A DNA stretch of 64,000 nucleotides from Kocuria tytonis (GCF_003226895.2 NZ_PNJG02000001.1:744001-808000); one strand, 5' to 3'. Shown: positions 18,516-27,605, numbered from the stretch's first letter. Notes: generated from the letters alone by a model not told the origin. Program-made: numbers and translations.

Positions 18516-19637
18516 TCAGTCCTGTTCGTCGTCGCGGCGCACTCCTGCGCGCCAGCGAATGCCTTCGTCGATGAACGAGTCGATCCCGCCGTCGAACACG
18601 GAGGACGGGTTGCCCTCTTCGTAGTTGGTGCGCAGGTCCTTGACCATCTGGTACGGGTTCAGCACGTAGGAGCGCATCTGATCGCCCCACGAGGCCTTGA
18701 CGTCCCCTGCCATCTCCTTCTTCTTGGCGTCCGCCTCTTCCTGGCGCAGCAGGAGCAGGCGGGACTGCAGCACACGCAGCGCGGCGGCGCGGTTCTGGAT
18801 CTGCGACTTCTCGTTCTGCATGGACACCACGATGCCCGTGGGGATGTGGGTCATGCGCACCGCGGAGTCCGTGGTGTTCACGGACTGACCACCGGGGCCG
18901 GAGGAGCGGAACACGTCCACCTTGAGCTCGGTCTCGGGGATCTCCACGGTGTCGTCCGACTCGATGAGCGGGATGACCTCCACCGCGGCGAACGAGGTCT
19001 GGCGGCGGCCCTGGTTGTCGAACGGGGAGATGCGCACCAGCCGGTGGGTTCCCGCCTCCACGGACAGCGTGCCGAACGCGTACGGGGCTTTGACCTCGAA
19101 CGTGGCGGACTTCAGACCGGCCTCCTCCGCGTAGGACGTGTCGAGGACCTTGGTGGGGTACCCGTGACGCTCGGCCCAGCGCAGGTACATGCGCATCAGG
19201 ATCTCCGCGAAGTCCGCGGCGTCCACGCCACCCGCACCGGAGCGGATGGTGACCACGGCCTCCCGCTCGTCGTACTCGCCCGCCAGCAGGGTCTGGATCT
19301 CCAGCTCGGACAGGGCCTTGCGAACGGATTCGAGCTCCACGGCGGAGGCGTCGCGGGTCTCCTGGTCGTCCTCGTCCTCGGCAAGCTCCACCATGACCTC
19401 GAGGTCGTCGATGCGGCTCTCGATCTTGGCCAGCCGGTCCACCTTGGACTGCTTGTGGGAGAGCTGGGAGGTGATCTTCTGCGCCTCGTCCGGGTTGTCC
19501 CACAGGTCCGGTGCGACCGCCTGCTGCTCGAGCTCCGCGATCTCCTTCTGCAGGGTCTCCGCATCGCTGACCGCCGCCACGGAGTCGTAGGTGGCGCGGA
19601 GGGCACGGATTTCTGCAGCGTAGTCAATGGAGGCCAT
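18516..19637 (-). CDS. prfB: Peptide chain release factor 2
   Basis: Recognises UGA and UAA stop codons and triggers peptide release, 373 residues. The stop-codon recognition motif SPF is present ([15 protein letters not shown]) and the catalytic GGQ is in [17 protein letters not shown]. The N-terminus ([14 protein letters not shown]) runs in one continuous frame, so the programmed +1 frameshift of many bacterial prfB genes is absent, as usual in actinobacteria. The start ATG at 19637 has a weak ribosome-binding site. In related genomes ftsE and ftsX separate prfB from smpB; here they are missing. Confidence 0.96.
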   Translation of the reverse strand: MASIDYAAEIRALRATYDSVAAVSDAETLQKEIAELEQQAVAPDLWDNPDEAQKITSQLSHKQSKVDRLAKIESRIDDLEVMVELAEDEDDQETRDASAVELESVRKALSELEIQTLLAGEYDEREAVVTIRSGAGGVDAADFAEILMRMYLRWAERHGYPTKVLDTSYAEEAGLKSATFEVKAPYAFGTLSVEAGTHRLVRISPFDNQGRRQTSFAAVEVIPLIESDDTVEIPETELKVDVFRSSGPGGQSVNTTDSAVRMTHIPTGIVVSMQNEKSQIQNRAAALRVLQSRLLLLRQEEADAKKKEMAGDVKASWGDQMRSYVLNPYQMVKDLRTNYEEGNPSSVFDGGIDSFIDEGIRWRAGVRRDDEQD

Positions 19638-19720
19638 GACAGACCACTTTACGTCATGGCCCGCAGGCCCCGTGAGTCGGTAGGCTCGGGAGCGATCCCC
19701 GCCTGGTAAGGAGACTGACG

Positions 19721-20893
19721 ATGGAACGTCCCACCGTGCTCGCACTGGTTCTCGCGGGAGGGAAGGGATCGCGCCTGGGCGCCCTGACCGACCACACCGT
19801 CAAGCCCGCGCTGCCCGTGGGCGGCACGTACCGGCTGATCGACATCTCCCTGTCCAACCTGGTGCACTCGCACATCACGGACGTCTGGATGGTGCAGCAG
19901 TACCTGCCCCACGACCTCAACTTCTACATGGCCGGCGGGCGGCCGTGGGATCTGGACCGCTCCCACGGCGGGCTGCACGTGCTGCCGCCGTACCAGGGGG
20001 CGGACGGCGAGGGCTTCGCCTCCGGCAACTCGGACTCGATCTTCCGCCAGGCCGAACTCATCCGGGAGGCGGACCCGGACCTGGTGCTCGTGCTCTCGGC
20101 GGACCACCTCTACACGGTGGACTTCCGGGACGTGGTGGACACGCACCTCACGAAGCGCGCGGACCTCACCATGGTCACCACGCAGGTCTCCGAGGACGCC
20201 TCCCGCTACAGCGTGGTGGAGACCGACGAGGCCGGCACCGTCACGCGCTTCGAGTACAAGCCGGAGGAGCCCACGAGCAGCCTGGTGGCCGGAGAGATGT
20301 TCCTGTTCGCCACGGACGTGCTGCTGGACTCCCTGACCCACCTCCAGCAGGAGCTCGGGGAACTGGGCGACTACGGCGAGGACCTCATCCCCCACGTCAT
20401 GGAGCACCACCGGGTGGTGGAGCACCGCCACCTGGGCTACTGGATGGACCTGGGCACCATCCAGTCCTTCTGGACGGCGCAGCAGCAGCTGCTGGACGGG
20501 GACGGCGCCACGCTGGACGATCCCGCGTGGCCCATCTGGAGCGGTCAGGCACCCCTGCTCCCCGCCTTCGTCGCCGACGACGCCGCCGTCACCCGCTCGC
20601 TCGTGGCACCCGGCTCGCACGTGGCCGGCACGGTGGAGCACTCGGTGATCGGGGAGAACGTGACCGTGGAAGCCGGTGCCGTGGTGCGCAACTGCGTGCT
20701 GCTGGACCGCGTGCACGTGGGCCCCGGCGTGGAGCTCGTGAACGTGGTCGCGGACACCGGTGCGCACATCACCGGCGGCTCCCGGCGCGGCTCCTCCCAG
20801 CACGTGACCGTGATCGACCGCTCCGGGGCCGTGGCGGACCGCGAGCCCTTCGACACTTCCGCAGCGCTGCCCCGGGACTGGGAGCAGTACTGA
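19721..20893 (+). CDS. glgC: Glucose-1-phosphate adenylyltransferase (ADP-glucose pyrophosphorylase)
   Basis: Makes ADP-glucose for glycogen or alpha-glucan synthesis, 390 residues. The nucleotidyltransferase signature [17 protein letters not shown] is at the N-terminus, followed by [18 protein letters not shown], the YWMDLGTI segment and a C-terminal left-handed beta-helix with hexapeptide repeats (about residues 290-370). AAGGAG is well placed before the ATG. It is divergent from prfB, and no glgA or other glycogen gene is in this window. The substrate call rests on overall GlgC similarity. Confidence 0.9.
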   Translation: MERPTVLALVLAGGKGSRLGALTDHTVKPALPVGGTYRLIDISLSNLVHSHITDVWMVQQYLPHDLNFYMAGGRPWDLDRSHGGLHVLPPYQGADGEGFASGNSDSIFRQAELIREADPDLVLVLSADHLYTVDFRDVVDTHLTKRADLTMVTTQVSEDASRYSVVETDEAGTVTRFEYKPEEPTSSLVAGEMFLFATDVLLDSLTHLQQELGELGDYGEDLIPHVMEHHRVVEHRHLGYWMDLGTIQSFWTAQQQLLDGDGATLDDPAWPIWSGQAPLLPAFVADDAAVTRSLVAPGSHVAGTVEHSVIGENVTVEAGAVVRNCVLLDRVHVGPGVELVNVVADTGAHITGGSRRGSSQHVTVIDRSGAVADREPFDTSAALPRDWEQY

Positions 20894-20939
20894 CCCGGGG
20901 ACCCTCCCCGCCCCACCCCCACCGAAAGGACTCTTTCCC

Positions 20940-21107
20940 ATGAGCCGCTCCTCCCGCACCACCCTCGGACCCGCCCTGCGGCGTGAGCTGCTGCGCACCG
21001 TCCGGCACCAGGCCGTCCGCCGCGCGGGTGGCGTGATCCCGCTGATCGGGCTGTACCGCAGGTACGGCACGGTGCGTCACGTGGTGCGCGCGCTGCGCCG
21101 CCGCTGA
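20940..21107 (+). CDS. Small basic hypothetical protein, 55 residues
   Basis: A short reading frame of 55 residues (MSRSSRTTLGPALRREL at the start), Arg-rich (about 15 Arg) with one short hydrophobic patch (GGVIPLIGLY). An AAAGGA ribosome-binding site sits upstream of the ATG. It follows glgC by 46 bases on the same strand and is followed by an inverted repeat that overlaps the stop. I do not recognise a family. Coding character is supported by the ribosome-binding site and the clean start and stop, but not by any motif. Confidence 0.5.
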   Translation: MSRSSRTTLGPALRRELLRTVRHQAVRRAGGVIPLIGLYRRYGTVRHVVRALRRR

Positions 21108-21261
21108 CCGCCCCATTCCCTTGGAGGCAGGGGCGTTCGGGGCGGTCCGCGCGGGAATCCACGCGCGGGGCACCGAAGGCGCGCGCCCGTCGTCGCCGGG
21201 CCCGCGTGCGGTGCCCACGGCCGCCGGGAGGGCGCCTGCACGGCCATGTCACCGGCCGTGC
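21106..21261. terminator. Intergenic hairpins ending the glgC-side transcript and the Tad operon
   Basis: Two inverted repeats lie in a gene-free stretch between convergent units. GACCGCCCC (21106-21114) pairs with GGGGCGGTC (21139-21147). GCACGGCC (21238-21245) pairs with GGCCGTGC (21254-21261). Each could terminate one direction. Nothing else was recognised between 21108 and 21328. Confidence 0.5.
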
Positions 21262-21328
21262 CGGGTTGGGTGGATTCCGCGGCGGCGCGTGATCGTGGCG
21301 TCGCGGCGCAGGTGTTACCGGTGGCGCG

Positions 21329-21898
21329 TCAGCGCCGCATCACGGCGCGGGCGTCACCGGTGGCGCTGATCGGCACGCCGGCGGGAACGATGACGTTGAC
21401 CACTGGTGGATGCACCACCGCGGTGAGGGTGACCTGCGCCGTGGTCCCGTCCGACGACCCGGTGGGCGTGCCGACCGCCAGCCCGCTGACGTCGTGGAAC
21501 GCGCCCACCGTGCCCAGGTAGCTTGCGGCGGAGCCTGCCACGGCGTCGTTCGTCAGGACGGGTGTGGGTGGGCCGGAACCGGAGCGGTCCACGGTGGTGA
21601 ACGTGTCGGCCGCGGCGCCCGCGGCCCGGTCCGCGAGGGACTGCAGCTGCCGCGTGCCCACGTAGACGCTCGTGATCGCCAGGACGGTGACCACGAGCAG
21701 GAGGGTCACCAGGGCGAAGCCGATCAGCACGATCGTGGTCTGCCCGGAATCCGTGTCCTCCCGCTGCGCAGCGGTGGCCGCGGCCGGCCGGATGCCGGGG
21801 CAGGGCCGTGACCGCGACACAGCTCCTGCCCGGGGAGCGGCGGGCCGCACCCCGCCCGGTGCCGGGTGGGCCGCCGGGGTCCGGTTCGAGGCGGTCAC
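21329..21898 (-). CDS. TadE/TadG-like pilus accessory protein
   Basis: A 189-residue protein with a Pro/Ala-rich N-terminus, one transmembrane helix (TTIVLIGFALVTLLLVVTVL, near residues 55-75) preceded by DSGQ, and an extracytoplasmic C-terminal domain rich in Thr, Val and Gly. This fits the TadE-like protein that closes actinobacterial Tad clusters beside TadE proteins. The GTG start at 21898 overlaps the upstream TadE stop (GTGA), which fixes it. It is probably a minor pilin or assembly factor; the assignment is by position and pseudopilin-like shape. Confidence 0.75.
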   Translation of the reverse strand: MTASNRTPAAHPAPGGVRPAAPRAGAVSRSRPCPGIRPAAATAAQREDTDSGQTTIVLIGFALVTLLLVVTVLAITSVYVGTRQLQSLADRAAGAAADTFTTVDRSGSGPPTPVLTNDAVAGSAASYLGTVGAFHDVSGLAVGTPTGSSDGTTAQVTLTAVVHPPVVNVIVPAGVPISATGDARAVMRR

Positions 21899-22281
21899 GA
21901 GTACCGCCCCGCAACGACCGTGACGTCCGCGGTCAGGGTGGCCACCTTCGCGGTCACGAAACCCGGCATGCCCGGCAGGTCCACCGCCAGTGACGCGTGA
22001 ACGGTGGCCACCGCCCCCGGCGCCTCGCACGAGCCGTCGGAGCAGGAGACGGTCACGGAGAGCTCCTGCGGGGCGAACCCGTGGTCCTGGGCGGCCACCG
22101 CGGCGGCGGCGTGGACCCCCGTCCGGTCGAGGTCCTTCGCCTCCAGCACGGACACCGCCTGGCCGGCCTGCTCGGCGGCGGCGACCACGGCGAACGACCC
22201 CGCTTGGACGCGCGCCACCGTCACCACGAGGTAGATGATGGGAACGAGCAGCAGCAGTCCGAGACCCACGAACTCCACCAC
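21895..22281 (-). CDS. TadE-family pseudopilin, second copy
   Basis: Minor pilin-like protein with an N-terminal transmembrane helix (FVGLGLLLLVPIIYLVVTVA) and a periplasmic-side domain with a Cys pair (CSDGSC). The first ordinary start codon is the GTG at 22281, which would remove most of the conserved GSAVVEF motif. The same frame upstream encodes a convincing TadE N-terminus (RDAEEDADRGSA) but has no ATG, GTG, TTG or CTG before a stop codon. An ATT at 22344, overlapping the end of the preceding tadE, is the best candidate non-standard start. Coordinates here use the conservative GTG. It is coupled by GTGA to the next gene. Confidence 0.8.
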   Translation of the reverse strand: MVEFVGLGLLLLVPIIYLVVTVARVQAGSFAVVAAAEQAGQAVSVLEAKDLDRTGVHAAAAVAAQDHGFAPQELSVTVSCSDGSCEAPGAVATVHASLAVDLPGMPGFVTAKVATLTADVTVVAGRYS

Positions 22282-22336
22282 CGCGCTGCCCCGGTCCGCG
22301 TCCTCCTCCGCATCCCGTTTCCACTCCCGAACCGCG

Positions 22337-22747
22337 TCACGAATCCATGTCCACCGCGTGGCCGCTCACCTCCAACGCGCCCGGCGGTCCCACGGCGGCC
22401 ACCACGGGCAGCGGGGCGAGCACGCGGATCTCCACGGCGGGCAGGGCTCCCGCGCTCGTGCGGGACACCGAGACGTCCCGGGCGTAGCGCTCCCCCACCG
22501 TGTCCGCGATGATCCCCCTGGTGCGCTCGACGCCGTCGGCGTCCGTGCGGTCCGCGAGACTCGCGTAGCGCGCCCCGGCTGCGGCGGCGTCGATCAGGGT
22601 GTTGCGCACGTGCAGCGCGAAGCCCACCTGCAGGATCATCCCGAACAGCACGATGGCGAGCCCCAGGACCATGACGTACTCCGCCACGGCGTTGCCCGCG
22701 TCGGGGTCCGTCCGCGGCTCAGAGACCGGACACGCGGTTGATGGCAT
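22337..22747 (-). CDS. TadE-family pseudopilin, first copy
   Basis: A 136-residue TadE-like protein. After a short leader the motif GNAVAEYVMVLGLAIVLFG forms the single transmembrane helix, with the conserved Glu at position 5 of the motif as in Flp/TadE proteins. An extracytoplasmic domain follows. The ATG at 22747 overlaps the end of the DUF4244 pilin gene by 29 bases, so the genes are translationally coupled. It probably takes part in assembly of the Flp-type pilus. The family is clear; the individual role is not. Confidence 0.83.
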   Translation of the reverse strand: MPSTACPVSEPRTDPDAGNAVAEYVMVLGLAIVLFGMILQVGFALHVRNTLIDAAAAGARYASLADRTDADGVERTRGIIADTVGERYARDVSVSRTSAGALPAVEIRVLAPLPVVAAVGPPGALEVSGHAVDMDS

Positions 22748-22943
22748 CCTGGAACAGCCCCTCCAGCGCGGGCCGCGCGATCAGCAGCAGCCCCGCCACC
22801 AGCACCGCGGACATCAGTGTGAGCATCACCCATCCGGGAACGTCCCCGCGGTCGGGATCATCCGGTTCCGCCCCGATCCGTGCGGGCAGGGCCGCGGTGA
22901 GCAGCCAGAGGAGCGCGGCGTGGCAGCGCACTAGGTGTTTCAT
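22719..22943 (-). CDS. DUF4244 family Flp-like pilin
   Basis: A 74-residue small protein. An N-terminal signal-like hydrophobic segment is followed by an acidic stretch (EPDDPDRGDVPGW) and a hydrophobic helix (VMLTLMSAVLVAGLLLIA). This is the DUF4244 pattern found only in actinobacterial Tad clusters between tadC and tadE, and is taken to be the major pilin. A perfect AAGGAG site 6-7 bases before the ATG at 22943 sets the start and suggests high expression relative to its neighbours, which lack good sites. Confidence 0.82.
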   Translation of the reverse strand: MKHLVRCHAALLWLLTAALPARIGAEPDDPDRGDVPGWVMLTLMSAVLVAGLLLIARPALEGLFQDAINRVSGL

Positions 22944-22982
22944 GATCGTCTCCTTAGTCGACGGGTACATCCGATGAACGGT

Positions 22983-23930
22983 TCAGAAACCCAGGTTGAG
23001 CACGGCGAGCCCCGGGAACACCGCGAACATCACGCTCAGCGGGAGGATGAAGAACACCACGGGGACCAGCATGGCAATTTCCTTCTTTCCCGCGACCTCC
23101 ATCAGCACGCGTTTGTCGTGGTCGCGGACGTCCTGGGCCTGGGCGCGCAGCACGTCCGCGAGGGGCGTTCCGCGTTCGATGGCCACGACGATGCCGTCCA
23201 CGAACCGGCCCAGGGCCACCACGTCCGTGCGCGCCGAGAAGTCCTGCAGTGCGGTGGCGAGTCCGGATCCCGCACGGGTCTGGGCGAGGACGGCCCGGAA
23301 CTCCCCCGCGAGCTCCCCCTCCGCCACCCGGCACACTCGTTCTAGTGCACCCACGGCGCTCTCCCCGGCACCCACGGCGAGCGCCATGAGCTCCGCCACC
23401 GCGGGGAACTCGGCCAGCATGCGCTTCTCGCGACGGCGGATGCCGCGGCTCAGCTGGTCGTTGCGCAGCCACACTCCGGCCCCGGCTCCGAGGACGGTGC
23501 CGACGGCCACGATGGCCACGTTGACGTCCGCCCGCACCGCCAGCGCGATGCCGACGACACTGCCGGCCACCGCCCCGGCCACCCCGGACAGCACCTGCTC
23601 CGCCCGGTAGTCCATGACGTCCTTGCGGGATCCGTCCCGGAGCAGCCGACGCGCCAGCACATCGGCGTTCGAGAACAGCGGCGCGGCCCGTTGCAGGACC
23701 CACCCCATGGCCACGCTCCCGGCGAGCCCGGTCAGCGACTGCCCGCGGGAGCGACGTGAGGCCCACGAGGTGCCGCCGCTCAGTGCGCTGCTCAGCTCGG
23801 CGGCGCGCAGCTGCGGCGCGATCCGATCCGCGAAGCTCGGTGCGCCGACGGCCCTGGCCGCGGTGAGGACGAGCCACAGACCCAGGGCGAGGACCAAGCC
23901 GAGGAGCCCGGACAGAAGCGTGAGGTTCAT
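22983..23930 (-). CDS. Type II secretion F-domain protein TadC
   Basis: Inner-membrane platform protein of the Tad pilus machine, 315 residues. An N-terminal helix (LLSGLLGLVLALGLWLVL) and helices near residues 115-150 surround a GspF-type cytoplasmic domain (FPAVAELMALAVGAGESAVGALERV, RFVDGIVVAIERGTPLADVLRAQAQDVR). It ends with a long hydrophobic hairpin (MLVPVVFFILPLSVMFAVFPGL). The ATG at 23930 overlaps the tadB stop (ATGA). The family call is firm from domain content and operon position. Confidence 0.88.
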   Translation of the reverse strand: MNLTLLSGLLGLVLALGLWLVLTAARAVGAPSFADRIAPQLRAAELSSALSGGTSWASRRSRGQSLTGLAGSVAMGWVLQRAAPLFSNADVLARRLLRDGSRKDVMDYRAEQVLSGVAGAVAGSVVGIALAVRADVNVAIVAVGTVLGAGAGVWLRNDQLSRGIRRREKRMLAEFPAVAELMALAVGAGESAVGALERVCRVAEGELAGEFRAVLAQTRAGSGLATALQDFSARTDVVALGRFVDGIVVAIERGTPLADVLRAQAQDVRDHDKRVLMEVAGKKEIAMLVPVVFFILPLSVMFAVFPGLAVLNLGF

Positions 23931-24784
23931 CGCAGCACCCTTCGCTCGGTGGGCAGGGCTCCCAGGCGCAGCATGAGCTGATAGGCCAGCACGGAGACCG
24001 CGAGACCTCCCAGGAGCACGACCGCCCCCGCGGGAGTGTTGTAGGCCTGCACCGCCGCGGGCTGCGTGGCCATGAGCGCGAGGATCAACCACGGTGCCGC
24101 CACGGACAGCCGTGCCGCGTTGACCGTCCAGGACTGCCGGGCCTCCAGTTCACTGCGGGTCCGCTCGTTCTCGCGCAGGAACTCGGACAGGGTGCCCAGC
24201 AGTTTGCCCAGATCGGTTCCACCGACCTCGCGGGTCACCCTCAGGGCTTCCACGATGTTGTCCGCCACCGGGTCCGCGAGCCGCTGCTTGAGCATCGTGA
24301 GGGACGCGTGCAGCTGGCCGCTGGCGCGGTAGTCCGCGGCGAAACGGGCGAACGCGGGACGCAGCGGTTCGGGCCCCCGGTACTGCAACTGCATGAGCGC
24401 CTCGGGCAGCCCCATGCCGGCCCGGATGGCCGAGCGGAGGTGGTCCACCACGTCCGGCCAGACCTCCCGCAGCACCGCCGTGCGGCGCTTGGCGCGGTGG
24501 CCGACGAACCACAGCGGCACGAACAGGGTCACGAGGAACACGCACAGCCCGAAGACCGCGGCGGAGGTGAGCGCCAGGACCAGCACACCGGAGACCACGG
24601 CGAGCAGCAGGCTCACCCCGAGCAGGGCCGCTGGTGAGACCCCCGGGAGATCCGCCTGCAGCAGGAGCGTGCGGAACCACCCCGTGCGGGCGTGCCGGGT
24701 GCGGGCCACCGGCGGTCGCGTCCAGCACGACCACCACATGAGGAAGACACCGGCACCCAGCACGGCTCCGACCAGGGCGCTCAC
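23927..24784 (-). CDS. Type II secretion F-domain protein TadB
   Basis: The second platform protein of the Tad machine, 285 residues. Two N-terminal helices precede the GspF-type domain (WPDVVDHLRSAIRAGMGLPEAL, ALRVTREVGGTDLGKLLGTLSEFLREN), which is followed by two C-terminal helices (LSVAAPWLILALMATQ, GAVVLLGGLAVSVLAY). The GTG start at 24784 overlaps the tadA stop. Together with TadC it should form the inner-membrane complex driven by TadA. Confidence 0.88.
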   Translation of the reverse strand: MSALVGAVLGAGVFLMWWSCWTRPPVARTRHARTGWFRTLLLQADLPGVSPAALLGVSLLLAVVSGVLVLALTSAAVFGLCVFLVTLFVPLWFVGHRAKRRTAVLREVWPDVVDHLRSAIRAGMGLPEALMQLQYRGPEPLRPAFARFAADYRASGQLHASLTMLKQRLADPVADNIVEALRVTREVGGTDLGKLLGTLSEFLRENERTRSELEARQSWTVNAARLSVAAPWLILALMATQPAAVQAYNTPAGAVVLLGGLAVSVLAYQLMLRLGALPTERRVLR

Positions 24785-26229
24785 GAGCCACCTGCTCCGG
24801 GGTTGCGCGTCGCACCACCGGTGCCGGGACGCGCACGGGGACGACGGGGCCCACCGGCCACCCCGCGCGCACGGGCACCGGTTCTCGCGGTGCCACCCTC
24901 GGGGGTTCCTGTGGCTCGCCCCTTCCGCTCCGGTGCGAGCGGGGTGCGCGGAGCACCGGGCGGTTCCGGCGCCACGACCGGCTCCGCGGCGTCGTCGTGC
25001 AGGAGGACCGACGGCACGTACCCCGCGCGCACGAACTTCTCGGCGGAGGGGACCTCGGAGGCCACCGCGCGCAGGACGCCGTCCTGCATCCGGAAGACCG
25101 GGTACGTCTCGATGACCCCGTTCTCCACCCGGTTCCCGATTCCCAGGATCTCGACCACGCGGCGGTGCCCCGTGGGATCGCGGTGGCAGTGGACCACCAG
25201 GTCGAAGCACGAGGCCACGGTGGGCACCACGAACGCCGAGGAGATGTTCTCGCCCGCGAGCAGGGGCAGGGTGCAGATCTTGGTCACGGCGTCCCGTGCG
25301 GAATTGGCGTGCAGGGAGCACATGCCCGGCAGCCCGGCGTTCAGGGCGATCAGCATGTCGAGGCTCTCCGCCTCGCGCACCTCACCCACCACCAGCCGGT
25401 CCGGACGCATGCGCAGGGCCTCCTTGACGAGCCGACGCAGCGGGATCTCACCCGTCCCCTCCAGATTGGCCTGCCGGCACTGCATGCCGACGACGTCGCG
25501 CAGTGCCACCCGGAGCTCGAAGACCTCCTCCACCGTGACCACGCGTTCCCGCGGCCCGATGGCGGCGCACAGGCAGTTGAGCATCGTGGTCTTGCCGGCC
25601 TGGGTGGCACCGGAGACGAGGACGTTCAACCCGGAGTCCACCGCGGCGTGCAGGAAGTGCGCCGCCTGCGTGGTCAGGGACCCCAACCCCACGAGGTCCT
25701 CGAGCCGCCGCGCACGGGCCACGAACTTGCGGATGTTCACCGCCCAGTGGCTGCGGGTGATGTCCGGGATCACCACGTGCAGCCGGGAGCCGTCAGGGAG
25801 CGAGGCGTCCACGAACGGGGAGCTGAGGTCCAGCCTGCGCCCCGAGGACTTCAGCATCCGCTCCACGAGGGTGCGCACGTGGGACTCGGTGAGCACGAGG
25901 CTCGTCAGTTCGGACTCCCCGCCGCGTGCCACGTAGATCTCCGTGGGCCCGTTGAGCCAGATCTCCTCCACCTCGGGATCGTCCAGGTACGGCTGCAGCG
26001 GGCCGTACCCGGCCACGAGATCCAGCACGGTCTTGCGCGCGGCGTCCAGATCCTGGATCCGGGGCAGTCCGGCACGGGCCGAGCGGACGTCGTACTCGGA
26101 GACCACGGACGCCACGATCTGCCGGGTGGGTTCCACCTCGTGAAGCGGATCCAGGCCGCTGCGGCGGATCTGCTCGCGCACGTCCGCTTCGATCAGTCCG
26201 ATCGCGTCCTCGGCAACACCCGTGGCCAT
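24781..26229 (-). CDS. Pilus assembly ATPase TadA/CpaF
   Basis: Secretion ATPase that powers Tad pilus assembly, 482 residues. The N-terminal domain is followed by the catalytic core with Walker A GATQAGKTT near residue 207, the Asp box, Walker B RMRPDRLVVGEVR and the His box SLHANS. An unusual extension of about 75 residues at the C-terminus is Pro/Arg/Gly-rich and disordered. The ATG at 26229 is first in the cluster, with GGGGGAG just upstream. The operon continues with tadB by a 4-base overlap. CpaB- and CpaE-like partners are encoded 18-20 kb away in this window. Confidence 0.92.
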   Translation of the reverse strand: MATGVAEDAIGLIEADVREQIRRSGLDPLHEVEPTRQIVASVVSEYDVRSARAGLPRIQDLDAARKTVLDLVAGYGPLQPYLDDPEVEEIWLNGPTEIYVARGGESELTSLVLTESHVRTLVERMLKSSGRRLDLSSPFVDASLPDGSRLHVVIPDITRSHWAVNIRKFVARARRLEDLVGLGSLTTQAAHFLHAAVDSGLNVLVSGATQAGKTTMLNCLCAAIGPRERVVTVEEVFELRVALRDVVGMQCRQANLEGTGEIPLRRLVKEALRMRPDRLVVGEVREAESLDMLIALNAGLPGMCSLHANSARDAVTKICTLPLLAGENISSAFVVPTVASCFDLVVHCHRDPTGHRRVVEILGIGNRVENGVIETYPVFRMQDGVLRAVASEVPSAEKFVRAGYVPSVLLHDDAAEPVVAPEPPGAPRTPLAPERKGRATGTPEGGTARTGARARGVAGGPRRPRARPGTGGATRNPGAGGS

Positions 26230-26438
26230 GGCTCCCCCTGGGGTTCCCCCGAACCCGTTACTGGCTGGTCATCTCTGGGGGAACGCTAGGGGAAATCCCA
26301 GGCGGCGGACACGACCACCCCGCGGAACTGTGGATAAACCCGCTGACGTGCGTCGATGCACCCGCCGCACGGCGTCATGTCCGGTCGCAGAATGCATTCG
26401 CACAAAACGTGGGATCGGTCACATCCTGGATGCGGGCC

Positions 26439-26924
26439 TCAGACCGCCGTGGATCCGCCGCGTGCGGAATCACGACCGGACGGGGCAGCTGCGGGTCCGG
26501 TGTGGGGTTCGTCGGTCGGACGCGCGGCCGGGGAGGACGCCGCGAAGGTGCGCACCGAGGCGCGGTCCGCGTGGGCGGCGTCGTGCTCCCAGGGCTGCTC
26601 CGCCTCCGCGATGGCGATGTGGCGGGCGAGGCGCGTGACGTTGACCTCCTCGTCCCGGCGGCGCTGGGCGGAGGTGTACTGGGTGACCATGAACAGCACC
26701 ACGAGCGCGTAGAGCACCAGGTCCGTGCCGCGGCCGATGCCCAGTGCGCGGGCCACCTGCGTGACGAGGTCCGGCACCAGGATGGACACGGCCGCGAACA
26801 GGAAGAACGCCACGGCGGCCAGCCGGCGGATGGCCTGGTGCTTGGCGTTGGCCCCGCCACGAACGAGCGTGAGGGCGCCGTAGGCCACGGCGAGAATCAG
26901 GACGATCTGTACCACGATGGTCAT
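26439..26924 (-). CDS. DUF2304 membrane protein
   Basis: A 161-residue protein with three hydrophobic helices in the first 85 residues (VVQIVLILAVAYGALTLV, VAFFLFAAVSILVPDLV, LVLYALVVLFMVTQYTS) followed by a basic DUF2304 stretch (QRRRDEEVNVTRLARHIAIAE) and a disordered Ala/Pro/Thr tail. DUF2304 proteins accompany GT2 polyprenyl-phosphate sugar synthases; in M. tuberculosis Rv3632 stimulates the Rv3631 synthase. Here it follows such a GT2 gene by 15 bases, so the same partnership is inferred. Confidence 0.85.
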   Translation of the reverse strand: MTIVVQIVLILAVAYGALTLVRGGANAKHQAIRRLAAVAFFLFAAVSILVPDLVTQVARALGIGRGTDLVLYALVVLFMVTQYTSAQRRRDEEVNVTRLARHIAIAEAEQPWEHDAAHADRASVRTFAASSPAARPTDEPHTGPAAAPSGRDSARGGSTAV

Positions 26925-26939
26925 GGGGGTGCGCCTCCG

Positions 26940-27605
26940 CTACTTCACGAACAGTTCGGCCAGGATGTTCACGCCGTTGAGCAGGGACTGGCCCTTGCCG
27001 CGCGAATAGTCGGTGTAGATGATCTCCACGGGGTGCTCCACCCAGCGCGGCTGCAGCTCCGCGAACCGGTTCACGATCTCCGAGGCGTGGGCCATGCGGT
27101 TCTGCTTCAGGTGCAGCCTGGCCACGGTGGCGCGGTCGATCGCGCGCAACCCGTTGTGGGCGTCCGAGAGGTCCATTCCGCTCGTGAACCTGGACACGAA
27201 CGCCGCGGTGCGCAGCACGAGCCGCTTGAGCGTGGAGACCTGGGTGCGGTCGTCCAGGAAGCGCGAACCCAGCACCACCTCGGCCTCACCGCTGCGGATG
27301 CGCTGGACCATGTCGTACGCATCGACCACGCGGTGCTGGCCGTCCGAGTCGAAGGTCACCACGCAGTCCATCTCCGGGTCCTGCAGGGCGTACTCGAACC
27401 CCGTCTGCAGCGCCGCGCCCTGGCCCAGGTTGATGGGGTGCTGGACCACCACCGCTCCGGCATCCCGGCAGATCCGCGCGGAATCGTCCCGGGAGCCGTC
27501 GTCCACGCACACCACGTGCGGGAAGGTCTGCCGGAGAGTGCGCAGGACCTCCCCCACCACTTCGGCCTCGTTGTACACGGGCATCACAATCCACGCTCGA
27601 CTCAC
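26940..27605 (-). CDS. GT2 family glycosyltransferase, likely polyprenyl-phosphate sugar synthase
   Basis: A GT-A fold glycosyltransferase of about 221 residues. The nucleotide-binding motifs are IVMPVYNEAEVV, VDDGSRDDS and the metal site TFDSDGQH, with VLGSRF and a C-terminal YTDYSRGKGQS. The pattern is that of dolichol/polyprenyl-phosphate sugar synthases without C-terminal helices, which fits a separate DUF2304 membrane partner next door. The GTG at 27605 is preferred, with GGGAG about 10 bases upstream; an ATG at 27614 sits directly on that site. The sugar donor cannot be told from sequence. Confidence 0.86.
   Translation of the reverse strand: MSRAWIVMPVYNEAEVVGEVLRTLRQTFPHVVCVDDGSRDDSARICRDAGAVVVQHPINLGQGAALQTGFEYALQDPEMDCVVTFDSDGQHRVVDAYDMVQRIRSGEAEVVLGSRFLDDRTQVSTLKRLVLRTAAFVSRFTSGMDLSDAHNGLRAIDRATVARLHLKQNRMAHASEIVNRFAELQPRWVEHPVEIIYTDYSRGKGQSLLNGVNILAELFVK

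Noticed and set aside
19500-19637. A programmed +1 frameshift in prfB.
   Set aside because: The frame is continuous from the ATG and no in-frame early UGA with a slippery site is present.
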